Positions 17,196 through 25,739 of a DNA stretch of 64,000 nucleotides are shown here, one piece after another (the stretch's first letter is position 1; every line of letters starts with the position of its first letter). This DNA is from Phycisphaerales bacterium (GTDB lineage Bacteria; Planctomycetota; Phycisphaerae; Phycisphaerales; UBA1924). The stretch lies in the NCBI GenBank assembly GCA_020847535.1, contig JADLBU010000083.1, positions 62,001-126,000 on the forward strand, written 5' to 3'. A program made the position numbers and the translations under genes. The notes under the pieces were generated by a model that saw only the letters and a program-made list of their open reading frames with translations, did no database searches and was not told the origin of the DNA.

Positions 17196-17800
17196 GTCGT
17201 CTCCTTCGCTTTGGGTTCCTCGGGCTTGGGGTACGCCCCGATCATCAGGCGATGGCATCGTCCGCCAGGTGCGGACTCATCGTGATAACGCGAGACCAGG
17301 GTTGCGACGGCGCCGGTCAATTCCTGGCTGAAGGCGGCCCGGTCCTCGGCGGTGCGGAATCGGATTTCGGTGTCGATGGAGAGGGTCGCCAGGCGCTTGT
17401 CGAGTTCCTCGGATCGGCGAAGCAACTGCCCGACCTCGCGCACGATGCGGGCGGCAATCGCCACGAGATAGCTTGCGGAGAGACGATCCATCCCCCGCGC
17501 GGGATTCTGAGGCGGCGCGACCGGTCCGAGCGCGCTGGGAGAGACGACATACGAGGAAGCAGTCGCAACCAGCCGGCGCTCGGTCAGCCCCCCCCAGCGC
17601 TTCTGGCTTTCCACGCGGATCAGCCCGTGCGTCTCCAGCGTCCGCAGGTGGTAGTTCACCTTCTGCCGGGGCAATCCCATGCGGCCGGCGAGCGTCGCGG
17701 CGGAGGCCGGCGTACGGAGCTCGGAGAGGAGCCGGCTGCGCATCGGGTCGAGCGCGACACCGGCGGATGCGGGATCGTCGATGACGCGGAGGTCAACCAT
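17192..17800 (-). CDS. ArsR-family winged-helix regulator
   Basis: 202 aa transcription factor. A winged helix-turn-helix spans about residues 15-90: DPMRSRLLSEL, LAGRMGLPRQKVNYHLRTLETHGLIRV, then a basic wing (ESQKRWGGLTERRL). The C-terminal half (about 100-200) is helical, with no metal-binding cysteine cluster, so it probably senses something other than arsenic or zinc. Start chosen at ATG 17800 instead of 17905, because the extra residues would read through the promoter/operator. A perfect palindrome and a -10 box lie directly upstream, suggesting autoregulation. Its stop overlaps the SRPBCC start by ATGA. Confidence 0.85.
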   Translation of the reverse strand: MVDLRVIDDPASAGVALDPMRSRLLSELRTPASAATLAGRMGLPRQKVNYHLRTLETHGLIRVESQKRWGGLTERRLVATASSYVVSPSALGPVAPPQNPARGMDRLSASYLVAIAARIVREVGQLLRRSEELDKRLATLSIDTEIRFRTAEDRAAFSQELTGAVATLVSRYHDESAPGGRCHRLMIGAYPKPEEPKAKETT

Positions 17801-17807
17801 GACAGGC

Positions 17808-17836
17808 AGACTAGCATTGACAAAGTGTTTTGTCAA
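17808..17836 (-). promoter_or_regulatory. promoter overlapping a perfect 8-bp palindrome operator (ArsR-SRPBCC operon)
   Basis: TTGACAAA-GTGT-TTTGTCAA (17817-17836) is a perfect inverted repeat. Read on the minus strand its first six bases are a consensus -35 (TTGACA), followed after 17 nt by TAGTCT as -10. The start codon comes only 7 nt after the -10, so the transcript would be leaderless. A dimeric winged-helix repressor bound to the palindrome would cover the -35, a plain autoregulation design. Confidence 0.75.
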
Positions 17837-17929
17837 TCTCCAAAAATGAAGCTGCGGGCCCTCTTCGGTACGATCGCGGGCACGCGAGGCGATGCCTCGC
17901 TTCAATGCTGCCGGATCGGGCCCTGTGCA

Positions 17930-18526
17930 ATGTCTTTACCGCTCGTGCTCCAAACCCCGCGTCTGCTGTTGCGTGATCTGCTCGCCGGGGATGCCGATGC
18001 GCTGAACGTGATCGAGGGGGATGCGGAGGTGACGCGGTACATGTCCTGCGATCCCCAGACGCCGGAGCAGACGCGGGAGTACATCGCCGGGGCGATCCTG
18101 GAGCAGGCCAAGGCCGATCGCAAGACGTTTGACCTGGCGATCGTGCTGCGGGAGGGTGTATCGGGGGCGGATGGCGTGGATGAGCGTGGGGGCGGGGAGC
18201 TGATCGGGAGGTGCGGGCTTGGGATCCAGCGACCCGAGCATCGGGAGGCGACGATCTGGTACCTGCTGCATCCGCAGCGCCAGGGTCGGGGGTACATCAC
18301 CGAGGCTGCCTCGGCGATGCTGGACTTCGCGTTCGGCACGATGGGTGTCCATCGCGTGTTCGCGGATTGTGACCCTCGCAACACCGCATCGTGCCGGGTG
18401 GCGAGCCGGCTGGGGATGAGGCTGGAGGGCCAGCTGCGGGAGAACTACTCGCTGAAGGGCGAGTGGTGCAGTTCGAACATCTACGGGATTCTGGAGAGTG
18501 AGTGGGCGATGCGCAAGGGGCCGTAA
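17930..18526 (+). CDS. GNAT acetyltransferase, RimJ/RimL type
   Basis: 198 aa. It opens LQTPRLLLRDLLAGDADAL, the usual N-terminal signature of RimJ/RimL-like N-acetyltransferases. The acetyl-CoA site follows as HPQRQGRGYITEAASAMLDFAF (R/QxxGxG/A variant), then VHRVFADCDPRNTASCRVASRLGMRLEGQLREN. Such enzymes acetylate protein N-termini, antibiotics or small amines; the substrate is not predictable here. ATG 17930 is chosen because the larger ORF-track frame (17084) is antisense to the ArsR operon. It is divergent from that operon, with a TACGAT hexamer at 17869-17874 as a possible -10. Confidence 0.85.
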   Translation: MSLPLVLQTPRLLLRDLLAGDADALNVIEGDAEVTRYMSCDPQTPEQTREYIAGAILEQAKADRKTFDLAIVLREGVSGADGVDERGGGELIGRCGLGIQRPEHREATIWYLLHPQRQGRGYITEAASAMLDFAFGTMGVHRVFADCDPRNTASCRVASRLGMRLEGQLRENYSLKGEWCSSNIYGILESEWAMRKGP

Positions 18527-18571
18527 GGGGCTGGTAGCGTGATCGCGTCTGCCGAGAGGTTGGGTTTTTCG

Positions 18572-18577
18572 TACACT
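18572..18577 (+). promoter_or_regulatory. candidate leaderless -10 box (copper amine oxidase)
   Basis: TACACT lies 7 nt upstream of the ATG at 18585 and there is no purine-rich Shine-Dalgarno between them. No convincing -35 is seen. Confidence 0.5.
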
Positions 18578-18584
18578 CCCCGAC

Positions 18585-20576
18585 ATGGGGAACATCATTC
18601 ATCGCTGTATCGTGCTGGCGGGCGCTTCCATGATCGCCTGGGGATGCGCTCGCCGGCCGGAGCCGGTCGCGATTTCTCTTGATGAAGGCCAGATCTCGCG
18701 TATCACGCAGGCTGTCCGCGGGAGTTCCGGGTTTCCCGCGCAAGGTCGATTCGTGAGCGTGGCGCGAGCGGAGCCCGACAAGTCAGCGCTGAAGGATGCT
18801 CCGGTGAAGGCGATTGCCATTGTGTACGCGCCTGAACTGCACGGGGTCCATGAACTGGTGGTCGATGTCGAGTCCGGGGAGGTCGGCCGCATGACGGCGA
18901 TCCCGGGAGCGCAGCCCCAGATCGCCGAGGGTGAGTTCGAGATCGCATCCGAGCTTGCCCGTGGCGATTCGCGCTGGCAGGAGGCGGTGCGGAAGCGCGG
19001 CATCACGGATTTCGAGCAGGTGCTTGTGGATGGCTGGGCGCCGGGGGAGCGGGCGCCCGGGGGGGTGCCCGATGGGACGCGCATGATGCGCATGCTCAGC
19101 TACGACACCGCGAACCTGCGGGATCCGATCAACCCGTACTCGCAGCCGATCGAGGGGGTCGAGGTGCTGGTAGATCTGGATCGCCGGCGCGTGGTTGATG
19201 TGATCGACCACGGGGTTGTTCCTAGGAAGGCCGATGCCAAGCATGCCCGGGCGGAAGCCGCGATCGCACTCAAGCCGCTGCGAACGGTTCAGCCTCAGGG
19301 GGCCAGCTTCCGGATCGATGGGGATGCCCTGGCGTGGGGGCACTGGCGGCTGCGCATCGAGTTTCATCCCCGGGATGGCCTGATCCTGCGGGATATCGGG
19401 TGGGCGGATGGTGGCGGGGATGGCGAGTCGGCCCGCGTGCGGCCGATCCTCGCGAGCGCTGCGCTCTCGGAGATGGTGGTTCCGTACGGGGATCCGGCGG
19501 GGTCATGGCGATGGCGCAGCGCGTTCGATTCGGGGGAGTACGGGCTGGGGAACTCGGCCCGCAGCCTGACGCCGGGGGTTGAGGTCCCCGAGCACGCCAC
19601 GGTGCTGGGTGCGTGCGTGGTCACCAGCGATGGAGAGCCAAAGCCGATCCCCGGGGCGGTGGGGATCTATGAGCGAGATGGAGGGCTGGGGTGGCTGCAT
19701 TACGACTATCTGAGCGAGCGAGTGGAGAGCGCGCGGGCGCGCGAGCTGTGCATCACGAGCATCGTCACGATCGGCAACTACGACTACGGCGTCACGTGGA
19801 TCCTGCGTGAGGATGGCTCGATCCAGGTGGATGCGATGCTGACGGGGATTCTGCTTCCCAAGGGGACAGCGGCGCAGGTGTGCTCGGCGTGTGAGGCGGC
19901 GGCGAGCGGAACGGGGGGAGTGGGGGGAGAGGGCGTTGGTGATGAGCGGTACGGGACGCTGATCGCGCCGGGCGTGGTAGCGCCCAATCACCAGCACTGG
20001 TTCAGCTTCCGGCTGGATTTCGATGTCGATGGGATTGGCAATAGCGTGCTGGAGATGAACACGCGCAGCGCCGGCGCCGGGCCTGAGAATCCCGCTGGCA
20101 ACGCCTTCATCATGAGCGAGTCGCTGCTCAAGACCGAGCGCGAGGCGAAGCGCAATCTCTCGGCCGCCGATCATCGCCTGTGGCGCATCGTCAATCCATC
20201 GGTGCGCAATGGGCTGGGCCATTTCTCGGGGTACGAGCTGGTCCCCGGAGGCAACGGGGTGCCGTACGCGACCGAGGGCTCACCGCTGCTGCACGATGCG
20301 GGGTTTGTCAAGCACCACGTGTGGATCACGCGGCAGAACCCGGCTGAGCTGCACGCGGCGGGTGACTATCCGAACCAGACGCGCGGCGGCGAGGGGCTGC
20401 CGGTGTGGGCGGGGGATGAGCCGATCGTGAATACCGATGTGGTCGTGTGGTACTGCTTTGCGGTTACGCACACTCCGCGGTCCGAGGAGTGGCCGGTGAT
20501 GTCCACGGAGCGGTCCGGGTTCCGGTTGCTTCCCAAGGGGTTCTTTGAGCGGAATCCGGCGTATCAGGCTCGATAG
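18585..20576 (+). CDS. copper amine oxidase, exported, possibly lipid-anchored
   Basis: 663 aa. Oxidatively deaminates primary amines to aldehyde, ammonia and hydrogen peroxide using copper and a topaquinone made from its own tyrosine. The cofactor motif TIGNYDYG places the topaquinone precursor at Tyr399. The copper-ligand HxH is in NHQHWFSFRLDFDVDG and a third histidine is probably in KHHVWITR. The catalytic-base region reads PYGDPAGSWRWRSAFDSGEYGLG. The N-terminus has a hydrophobic export signal; Cys21 in MIAWGC could be a lipidation site, but Trp at -2 is not standard. The copper-binding core covers roughly residues 240-650. ATG follows a TACACT box by 7 nt without a ribosome binding site. 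The next gene begins within 20 bp. Confidence 0.92.
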   Translation: MGNIIHRCIVLAGASMIAWGCARRPEPVAISLDEGQISRITQAVRGSSGFPAQGRFVSVARAEPDKSALKDAPVKAIAIVYAPELHGVHELVVDVESGEVGRMTAIPGAQPQIAEGEFEIASELARGDSRWQEAVRKRGITDFEQVLVDGWAPGERAPGGVPDGTRMMRMLSYDTANLRDPINPYSQPIEGVEVLVDLDRRRVVDVIDHGVVPRKADAKHARAEAAIALKPLRTVQPQGASFRIDGDALAWGHWRLRIEFHPRDGLILRDIGWADGGGDGESARVRPILASAALSEMVVPYGDPAGSWRWRSAFDSGEYGLGNSARSLTPGVEVPEHATVLGACVVTSDGEPKPIPGAVGIYERDGGLGWLHYDYLSERVESARARELCITSIVTIGNYDYGVTWILREDGSIQVDAMLTGILLPKGTAAQVCSACEAAASGTGGVGGEGVGDERYGTLIAPGVVAPNHQHWFSFRLDFDVDGIGNSVLEMNTRSAGAGPENPAGNAFIMSESLLKTEREAKRNLSAADHRLWRIVNPSVRNGLGHFSGYELVPGGNGVPYATEGSPLLHDAGFVKHHVWITRQNPAELHAAGDYPNQTRGGEGLPVWAGDEPIVNTDVVVWYCFAVTHTPRSEEWPVMSTERSGFRLLPKGFFERNPAYQAR

Positions 20577-20593
20577 GCGGCTTTGGAGTGGTG

Positions 20594-22165
20594 ATGGCGG
20601 CTGTGTTTGACGGGGAACTGGTCGCGGGCCTGCGTGAGGCATTCGCCCGCAGCGGGTATGGCCATGCGCGGGTGAGGGAGGTGCTGGGCGCAGCGGCGGG
20701 AGGACTGGTCGACCTGACCAGCGGGCCGCTGTCGCATTGGAAGACGCGCGGCGGTTCGCAGATCGAGTCGCTGGCGCGGTTGTTCATCATCGGAGCGGCG
20801 ATGCCGGTCGAGTCGGCGGCGGAGGCGCTGGCGCCCGTCACGGTGGAGATGGGAATCGATGCGGGGTTGCTGCGCGAGGCTGCTGCTGATGGTTGTGGGG
20901 GCGGTGTTGAGGCGGTGCTGGCGATCGTTCCGTTCGAGGATCTGGTGCTTGGCGCTGACTTTTCACGGCGATCCATGGGTGAGATCGCCCAGCACGCCGG
21001 CCATGTCATGGGCATGGGACGGAGCAGCGTTGCGCTGGGGCGTCTGGCGCTGGGAGAGTGGCTGACCGCGGCAGATGGTGGAGCACGCCGGTCCGGCGAT
21101 CATGGTCGGACTCTGGATCTCGGGTGCGGCTGCGGCTACCTGGGGTTGCGGGCAGCGCGTGCCGGGGCTTCGGTGGTCGGTGTCGATCTGAACCCGCGCG
21201 CGGTCGAGATATCGCGGTTCAACGCGCTGCTCAACGGGATACCGGATGCCGAGTTTCGGATCGGCAGTCTCTTCGAGCCGGTTCGCGGAGAGCGGTTCGA
21301 TCTCATTCTCTCCAACCCGCCCTTTGTGATCTCTCCCGAGTCGGAATCGATTTACCGGGATGCGGGCGCGACGCCGGGGTTTGCATCGGATACCGGCGGC
21401 GGGGCTCGGCGATTCGGGGATGAGTTCTGCCGCCGGCTTGCCGCCGAAGCACCCGATCATCTCTCCGACGGCGGCATGCTTGTCATGCTCCTGAACTGGT
21501 CTCACACACGAGACAACCCCTGGCGCGAGCGGCTCGCCGGCTGGGTTCCGGCGGGCATGCAGGGCTGGCTCATCCGCACCGACACCCAGTCGATCGGCGA
21601 ATACGCGTCGATGTGGATCCGGCACACGTTCTCGGGCGAGCCGGGATGGTGCGCGGAGCGCTTCTTTGAGCGATTCGATGCGTGGATCAGGTACTACCAG
21701 TCGCAGGGGATCGAGGAGATCTCGTATGGCGCGCTGGCGATCCGGCGGGGCTCCCCTGCGTTCACGATGATCGACGACATCGACTCGGCGGCGATCGATC
21801 GCGGGCTGGTGCCGCTGCGTGCGTGCATGGATGGGCGGGCGCTCGAGCGCTCGCTGCCGGATGATCGCGCGCTGCTTGAGCGACGTTGGGCGTTGGAGCC
21901 GGATGTGAGGGTTGCGCAGTTGTTGTCGCCGGATTCTGGGGGATGGCGAGCGGAGAGATCGCGCATCATCTGCGGAGGCCGGGAGATTGCCGAAGGCGCG
22001 GCATCGGTCGTGGATGTGGTGATGCGGGCGAGCGGGAATCAGTCGCTCGTGCGGCTTGTGGAGGATGCGGCGGGAATGCTCGGAGTGCCGCGCGAGAGGC
22101 TCGCGAGCGATGTGGCGGGGATTGCCAGGGCGATGGTGAGGGAAGGGGCGCTGCGGCCGCGGTAG
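20594..22165 (+). CDS. class I SAM methyltransferase, HemK/PrmC-like core
   Basis: 523 aa. The central domain (about residues 175-310) carries motif I LDLGCGCGYLGLRAARAGASVVGVDLNPRAVEISRFNALLNG and the catalytic SNPPF. The NPPY/F motif marks enzymes that methylate amino groups of glutamine, adenine or guanine (PrmC, HemK, RlmG types). A ~170-residue N-terminal region and a ~200-residue C-terminal extension are unassigned. The enzyme is much larger than PrmC (about 280 aa), so a distinct substrate is likely; a ribosomal RNA or protein target is one guess. ATG 20594 is preceded by GGAG at 5 nt, preferred to the GTG at 20588. It follows the copper amine oxidase gene closely and is convergent with the DUF1015 gene. 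Confidence 0.8.
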   Translation: MAAVFDGELVAGLREAFARSGYGHARVREVLGAAAGGLVDLTSGPLSHWKTRGGSQIESLARLFIIGAAMPVESAAEALAPVTVEMGIDAGLLREAAADGCGGGVEAVLAIVPFEDLVLGADFSRRSMGEIAQHAGHVMGMGRSSVALGRLALGEWLTAADGGARRSGDHGRTLDLGCGCGYLGLRAARAGASVVGVDLNPRAVEISRFNALLNGIPDAEFRIGSLFEPVRGERFDLILSNPPFVISPESESIYRDAGATPGFASDTGGGARRFGDEFCRRLAAEAPDHLSDGGMLVMLLNWSHTRDNPWRERLAGWVPAGMQGWLIRTDTQSIGEYASMWIRHTFSGEPGWCAERFFERFDAWIRYYQSQGIEEISYGALAIRRGSPAFTMIDDIDSAAIDRGLVPLRACMDGRALERSLPDDRALLERRWALEPDVRVAQLLSPDSGGWRAERSRIICGGREIAEGAASVVDVVMRASGNQSLVRLVEDAAGMLGVPRERLASDVAGIARAMVREGALRPR

Positions 22166-22197
22166 AGGGTTGTGAAGGTGGAGCAGGCCGCCGTCGC

Positions 22198-23544
22198 TCA
22201 ATCGACAGTGTTCATGAAGAGGCCCGTGGCGATCTTGGGATAGAAAAAAGTTGACTTCTGCGGCATCAGCTGGTTGGCACGGCTGACGGCCTTGACCGAT
22301 CCCAAGGGTGTCGGCCTTACGACGATCGCCAGCTGCGCAAAGCCGGTTCCGCCGCCCGCGCCGGTCTCCTTGCCACGGCCGATCTCGAGTACCTCATCCA
22401 CCGAGTGCGGGAAGGCCCACTTCACGGGCTGGCTGCCGTTGAGGACGGGCTCGCAGATCTCTTTCACGATCAAATGCTGGATCAGCGCGACATCGAGCTG
22501 CCGCCATTCCGGGGGCTTGCCGGGGAAGGCGGTCGCGAGCGGGTCGGGGGCCTTGAGCGCGGCGATGAAGCTGGTGTGGGTCTTGAAATCGATCAGGCCC
22601 AGGACGTTCTTGCCGCTGGCTGAGAGGGCGGCTTCGCTCATCGCCGTCTCGATCTCGTGCAACTGCGTCGGCCCTTCGGTGATGTCGAAGTAGCGGCGAG
22701 CGGTCTCGATGAAGCGGTCGATGCTGTAGCGGGCCATGCCACCCAGCACGCGATGCGTGGGGCCGATGACCAGGCCGGGATCCGACATGCCGACCAGGAC
22801 GATCATGCAGCGGCGGGCGGGATGGTCGGTCGGGACCGGACCCTGGGATTCGAGGTGACGGAGGTAGTTGAGGGCGGTGGTGTAGCGGTGGTGGCCATCG
22901 GCGATGAAGACATCCTCGCCCACGAGGGCGGCGGTGTAGGCGGCGATCGTCGCGGGGTTCTCGATGGTCCAGATTTCGTGCAGAACCTGGTCCTGCATGG
23001 TTGCGGTCATGTCGGGAGCGCGGCCGGCCATGATCGTGCGCAGGATCGCCACGGCAGCGCCCTGTTCATCGGCGTGCAGGCCGAAGATGGGGGAGAGCTG
23101 GGCCTTGGTGGCCTTCATCAGGGCGAAGCGGTCTTCCTTGGGGCCGGAGAAGGTCTCTTCGTGCGGGAGGATGCCGCCGCCGGAGCGGGGGCCGAAGGGG
23201 AGCGTTTCGACGGTGCAGGCCATTCCCAGGCGCTGATGGGATCTGCCGGCGAATTGGAAGGTTTGGCGATAGGCGAACATCGCCGGGGCGGAGCGCCGGG
23301 TCAGGGTCCCGGCCTGCTGCATGTCGCGGAAGCGATTGCCGGCGGCGCTGTAGGTCTCCGGGGGACCGAGTTCCTTGGCGGGAACGTGGGGGAGATCGAT
23401 GCCGACGATGTTGTGGGGGTCGTGGGCGAGCAGGCGGCTCTTGCCGGCCAGATCCAGGACATCGTACGGAGGGGCGATCAGGGAGCTGACATCCCCAGCG
23501 CCGTGTCGGTACTGCAGCGCTCGGAAGGGAAAGACGGCCGGCAT
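22198..23544 (-). CDS. DUF1015 family protein
   Basis: 448 aa. The opening FPFRALQYRHGAGDVSSLIAPPYDVL is the family hallmark (the P-PYDV motif), and DGHHRYTTALNYLRH in the middle is its second conserved block; the C-terminal FFYPKIATGLF motif is also typical. The biochemical role is not established; family members often sit beside serine or phosphoglycerate metabolism genes, which is not the case here. ATG 23544 is chosen over 23667 because GAGGAG lies upstream on the minus strand and the family motif starts within the first few residues. It is divergent from purQ. Confidence 0.9.
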   Translation of the reverse strand: MPAVFPFRALQYRHGAGDVSSLIAPPYDVLDLAGKSRLLAHDPHNIVGIDLPHVPAKELGPPETYSAAGNRFRDMQQAGTLTRRSAPAMFAYRQTFQFAGRSHQRLGMACTVETLPFGPRSGGGILPHEETFSGPKEDRFALMKATKAQLSPIFGLHADEQGAAVAILRTIMAGRAPDMTATMQDQVLHEIWTIENPATIAAYTAALVGEDVFIADGHHRYTTALNYLRHLESQGPVPTDHPARRCMIVLVGMSDPGLVIGPTHRVLGGMARYSIDRFIETARRYFDITEGPTQLHEIETAMSEAALSASGKNVLGLIDFKTHTSFIAALKAPDPLATAFPGKPPEWRQLDVALIQHLIVKEICEPVLNGSQPVKWAFPHSVDEVLEIGRGKETGAGGGTGFAQLAIVVRPTPLGSVKAVSRANQLMPQKSTFFYPKIATGLFMNTVD

Positions 23545-23645
23545 GGGCGAATCTCCTCGTGGGACGTGGGGGTGGGGAGTATAGATGAGCGGTGCGGGAT
23601 GCGTGCGTGGGCTGGAAAGGCCGCCAAAGGCGTGGGCCTTGCGAC

Positions 23646-23651
23646 TATGCT
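23646..23651 (+). promoter_or_regulatory. candidate leaderless -10 box (purQ)
   Basis: TATGCT ends 6 nt before the GTG start at 23658; no Shine-Dalgarno and no clear -35. Confidence 0.4.
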
Positions 23652-23657
23652 TGGCGC

Positions 23658-24461
23658 GTGAAGCCACTTGCCATTGTCATCCGGGCCGCCGGGACCAATT
23701 GCGATGCGGAGATGTGCCGGGCGTTCGCGCTCGCGGGCGCCGAGCCTGAACTGGTGCATATCGATGCCCTTGCGCGGGATCCTGCGCGGCTCGCCAAGGT
23801 TCAGTTGATGGGGTTCCCCGGGGGGTTCAGCTACGGGGATGACATCGCATCGGGACGGATCCTGGCGATGCGGCTTGCGGAGGGGTTGTGGCCGGCGCTG
23901 CGTGAGGCGGCGGTTCGCGGGGTGCCGATGATCGGGGCGTGCAACGGGTTCCAGGTGATGGTGCAGGTGGGGCTGCTGCCGGGGCCGGCGAAGGGGCAGG
24001 AATGGCCCGCGGAGCGTCCGCGACAGACCGTGGCGCTCGCCGAGAACATCGCCGCTCGGTTTGTCGATCGCTGGGTGGGGGTCGTGCCCGAGGCCGGGTC
24101 GGTGTGCCTGTGGACCAAGGGGCTGACGGATGCGTTCGAGGCGCAGGATCGCACCGATGTGATGCAGCTTCCGGTGGCGCACGGAGAGGGACGGTTTACG
24201 GCCGAGTCGGCCGAGCACCTGGCGAGCCTGGAGCGCTCCGGGCAGATCGCCCTGCGGTATTCGGACAACTACAACGGCTCGGAGGGTGGGATCGCCGGGA
24301 TCTGCGATGCCACGGGCCGAATCTTCGCGCTGATGCCGCACCCCGAGCGATACCTGGACTGGATGCGTCACCCGTACTGGACGCGGCTGGATGAGCGGGT
24401 GAAGAAGCTGCCGACGCCGGGGATGATGATGTTTAGGAATGCGGTCGCGGCGGTGGCGTGA
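23658..24461 (+). CDS. purQ: phosphoribosylformylglycinamidine synthase, glutaminase subunit (PurQ)
   Basis: 267 aa. Supplies ammonia from glutamine to PurL in purine step 4. Class I glutamine amidotransferase features: the oxyanion region MGFPGGFSYGDD, nucleophile Cys95 in IGACNGFQ, and the His/Glu pair in MPHPERYLDW near the C-terminus. The central LAENIAARFVDRWVGV and LPVAHGEGRF blocks match the glutaminase domain of FGAM synthases. It is slightly longer than the ~225-aa Bacillus form. Start is GTG 23658: earlier residues of the ORF-track frame have no homology, and TATGCT sits 6 nt upstream. Neither purL nor purS is adjacent; other purine genes (purF, purH) occur elsewhere in the window. 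Confidence 0.93.
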   Translation: MKPLAIVIRAAGTNCDAEMCRAFALAGAEPELVHIDALARDPARLAKVQLMGFPGGFSYGDDIASGRILAMRLAEGLWPALREAAVRGVPMIGACNGFQVMVQVGLLPGPAKGQEWPAERPRQTVALAENIAARFVDRWVGVVPEAGSVCLWTKGLTDAFEAQDRTDVMQLPVAHGEGRFTAESAEHLASLERSGQIALRYSDNYNGSEGGIAGICDATGRIFALMPHPERYLDWMRHPYWTRLDERVKKLPTPGMMMFRNAVAAVA

Positions 24462-24539
24462 AGCAAATGGCCAAAGGGCCAGATTGTCAGAGGGCCAGAT
24501 TCAGGCGGCGTTGCGAACATCGCACCATTTGCGCCGCGG

Positions 24540-25547
24540 CTACTCGACCCGCGGATCGACCCACCTGTAGATGATGTCCGATGCCAGGTTGAACAGCACC
24601 AGCATGGTCGCGTAGATCATCACCACGCCGATGATCAGGAAGAGATCCTTGTTCTGGACCGCGCTGACGAAATGCTGGCCCAGGCCGGGGACCGAGAAGA
24701 TCCGCTCGACGATGAAGGAACCCGTGAGGGCCGCTGCGCTCGCCGGGCCAAGGAAGCTGACGACCGGGAGCAGGGCGTTGCGCAGGGCGTGGCGGAGGAT
24801 GACCGCCGATTCCGGTAGCCCCTTTGCCCGAGCGGTGCGGATGTAATCGGCCGAGAGCTGCTCGATCATGCCCATGCGGGTCAGGCGGGCGATGTAGGCG
24901 GCGGTGGGGAGGCTGAGGGTGAGCGCGGGAAGGACGAGTTCTCCGAGCCCTCGTGGGGGCCCGACGCGACCCCAGCCCAGCCAGACGGGAAAGACTAATA
25001 GCAGGACCGTGCCGATGACGAACGTGGGGAGGCTGACGCCCACGAGGGCGAGGCCGAGTGTGGACGAATCAAGGAGCGAACCGGGCTTCCAGGCGCCGGC
25101 GATCCCGGCGAGCAGGCCGATGACCAGGGCAATCAGGATTGAGAGCAGGCCCAGGCGTACGGAGACGAGGAGCGAGCCGGCGATGATCTCGTTGACGGTG
25201 CGATCCCGGTATTGGAGGGAGGGCCCGAGGTCGAAGATGCGGCGCGGGGGCGGGGTGAGGCCCGCATCGGTCAGCTGCTGATCACGTTTGTCGGCGTGCC
25301 CGTTGAGGGATTCGCGCAGGTATTTGCTCCCGGTCGCGTTGTCGAGATAGCTGATGTAGAAGCTCCCGAAGTTGTCGAGGTTGTACTGGCGTTTCATCGC
25401 CAATTCGACTTCGGGGGGAGGCCGGCGACCTTCGGGACGATCGAGCGGGTTGCCGGGGACGGCCCAAGTGAGCAGGAGCGTGAGGGTGTAGATCACCGCG
25501 AGGATGAGGGGGAGCTGAAGGAGTCTTCGGAGGATGAGTGCGAGCAT
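24540..25547 (-). CDS. ABC transporter permease, DppB/OppB type
   Basis: 335 aa, about six membrane helices. The N-terminus LALILRRLLQLPLILAVIYTLTLLLTW and the segment ARAKGLPESAVILRHALRNALLPVVSFLG (the EAA loop that contacts the ATPase) identify the dipeptide/oligopeptide permease family. A hydrophilic insertion of about 80 residues after the first helix is longer than in E. coli DppB. Normally it pairs with a DppC permease, one or two ATPases and a binding protein; none of these is nearby, and the flanking genes are purQ (convergent) and a HAD phosphatase. The partner genes must be elsewhere, or the gene is an orphan. Confidence 0.88.
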   Translation of the reverse strand: MLALILRRLLQLPLILAVIYTLTLLLTWAVPGNPLDRPEGRRPPPEVELAMKRQYNLDNFGSFYISYLDNATGSKYLRESLNGHADKRDQQLTDAGLTPPPRRIFDLGPSLQYRDRTVNEIIAGSLLVSVRLGLLSILIALVIGLLAGIAGAWKPGSLLDSSTLGLALVGVSLPTFVIGTVLLLVFPVWLGWGRVGPPRGLGELVLPALTLSLPTAAYIARLTRMGMIEQLSADYIRTARAKGLPESAVILRHALRNALLPVVSFLGPASAAALTGSFIVERIFSVPGLGQHFVSAVQNKDLFLIIGVVMIYATMLVLFNLASDIIYRWVDPRVE

Positions 25548-25583
25548 CGGTTCGCGAAAGGGTCAGAGAGACAGAAGGCAAGA

Positions 25584-25700
25584 CTCACCACAGAGGACAC
25601 AGAGAAGAGAATACGAGGAGGAGTGCCGACAGTTCCTTCATCGACTTGTCTCTCTTACACTTCATTCTGATCTCTGTGTTCTCTGTGCCTCTGTGGTGAG
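25584..25700. repeat. intergenic inverted repeat, CACCACAGAG family
   Basis: Left arm CTCACCACAGAGGACACAGAGAA (25584-25606) pairs with right arm TTCTCTGTGCCTCTGTGGTGAG (25679-25700). The match is complete except for one extra A. The 70-nt interior also holds partly repeated TCTCT/AGAGA text. The element fills almost all of the gap between the DppB-type permease and HAD genes. Very similar text is, to my knowledge, common between genes in planctomycetes. Confidence 0.8.
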
Positions 25701-25739
25701 ACTTCTTTGATTGCCGAGTATGCGACGCGTCCGAGGGGA

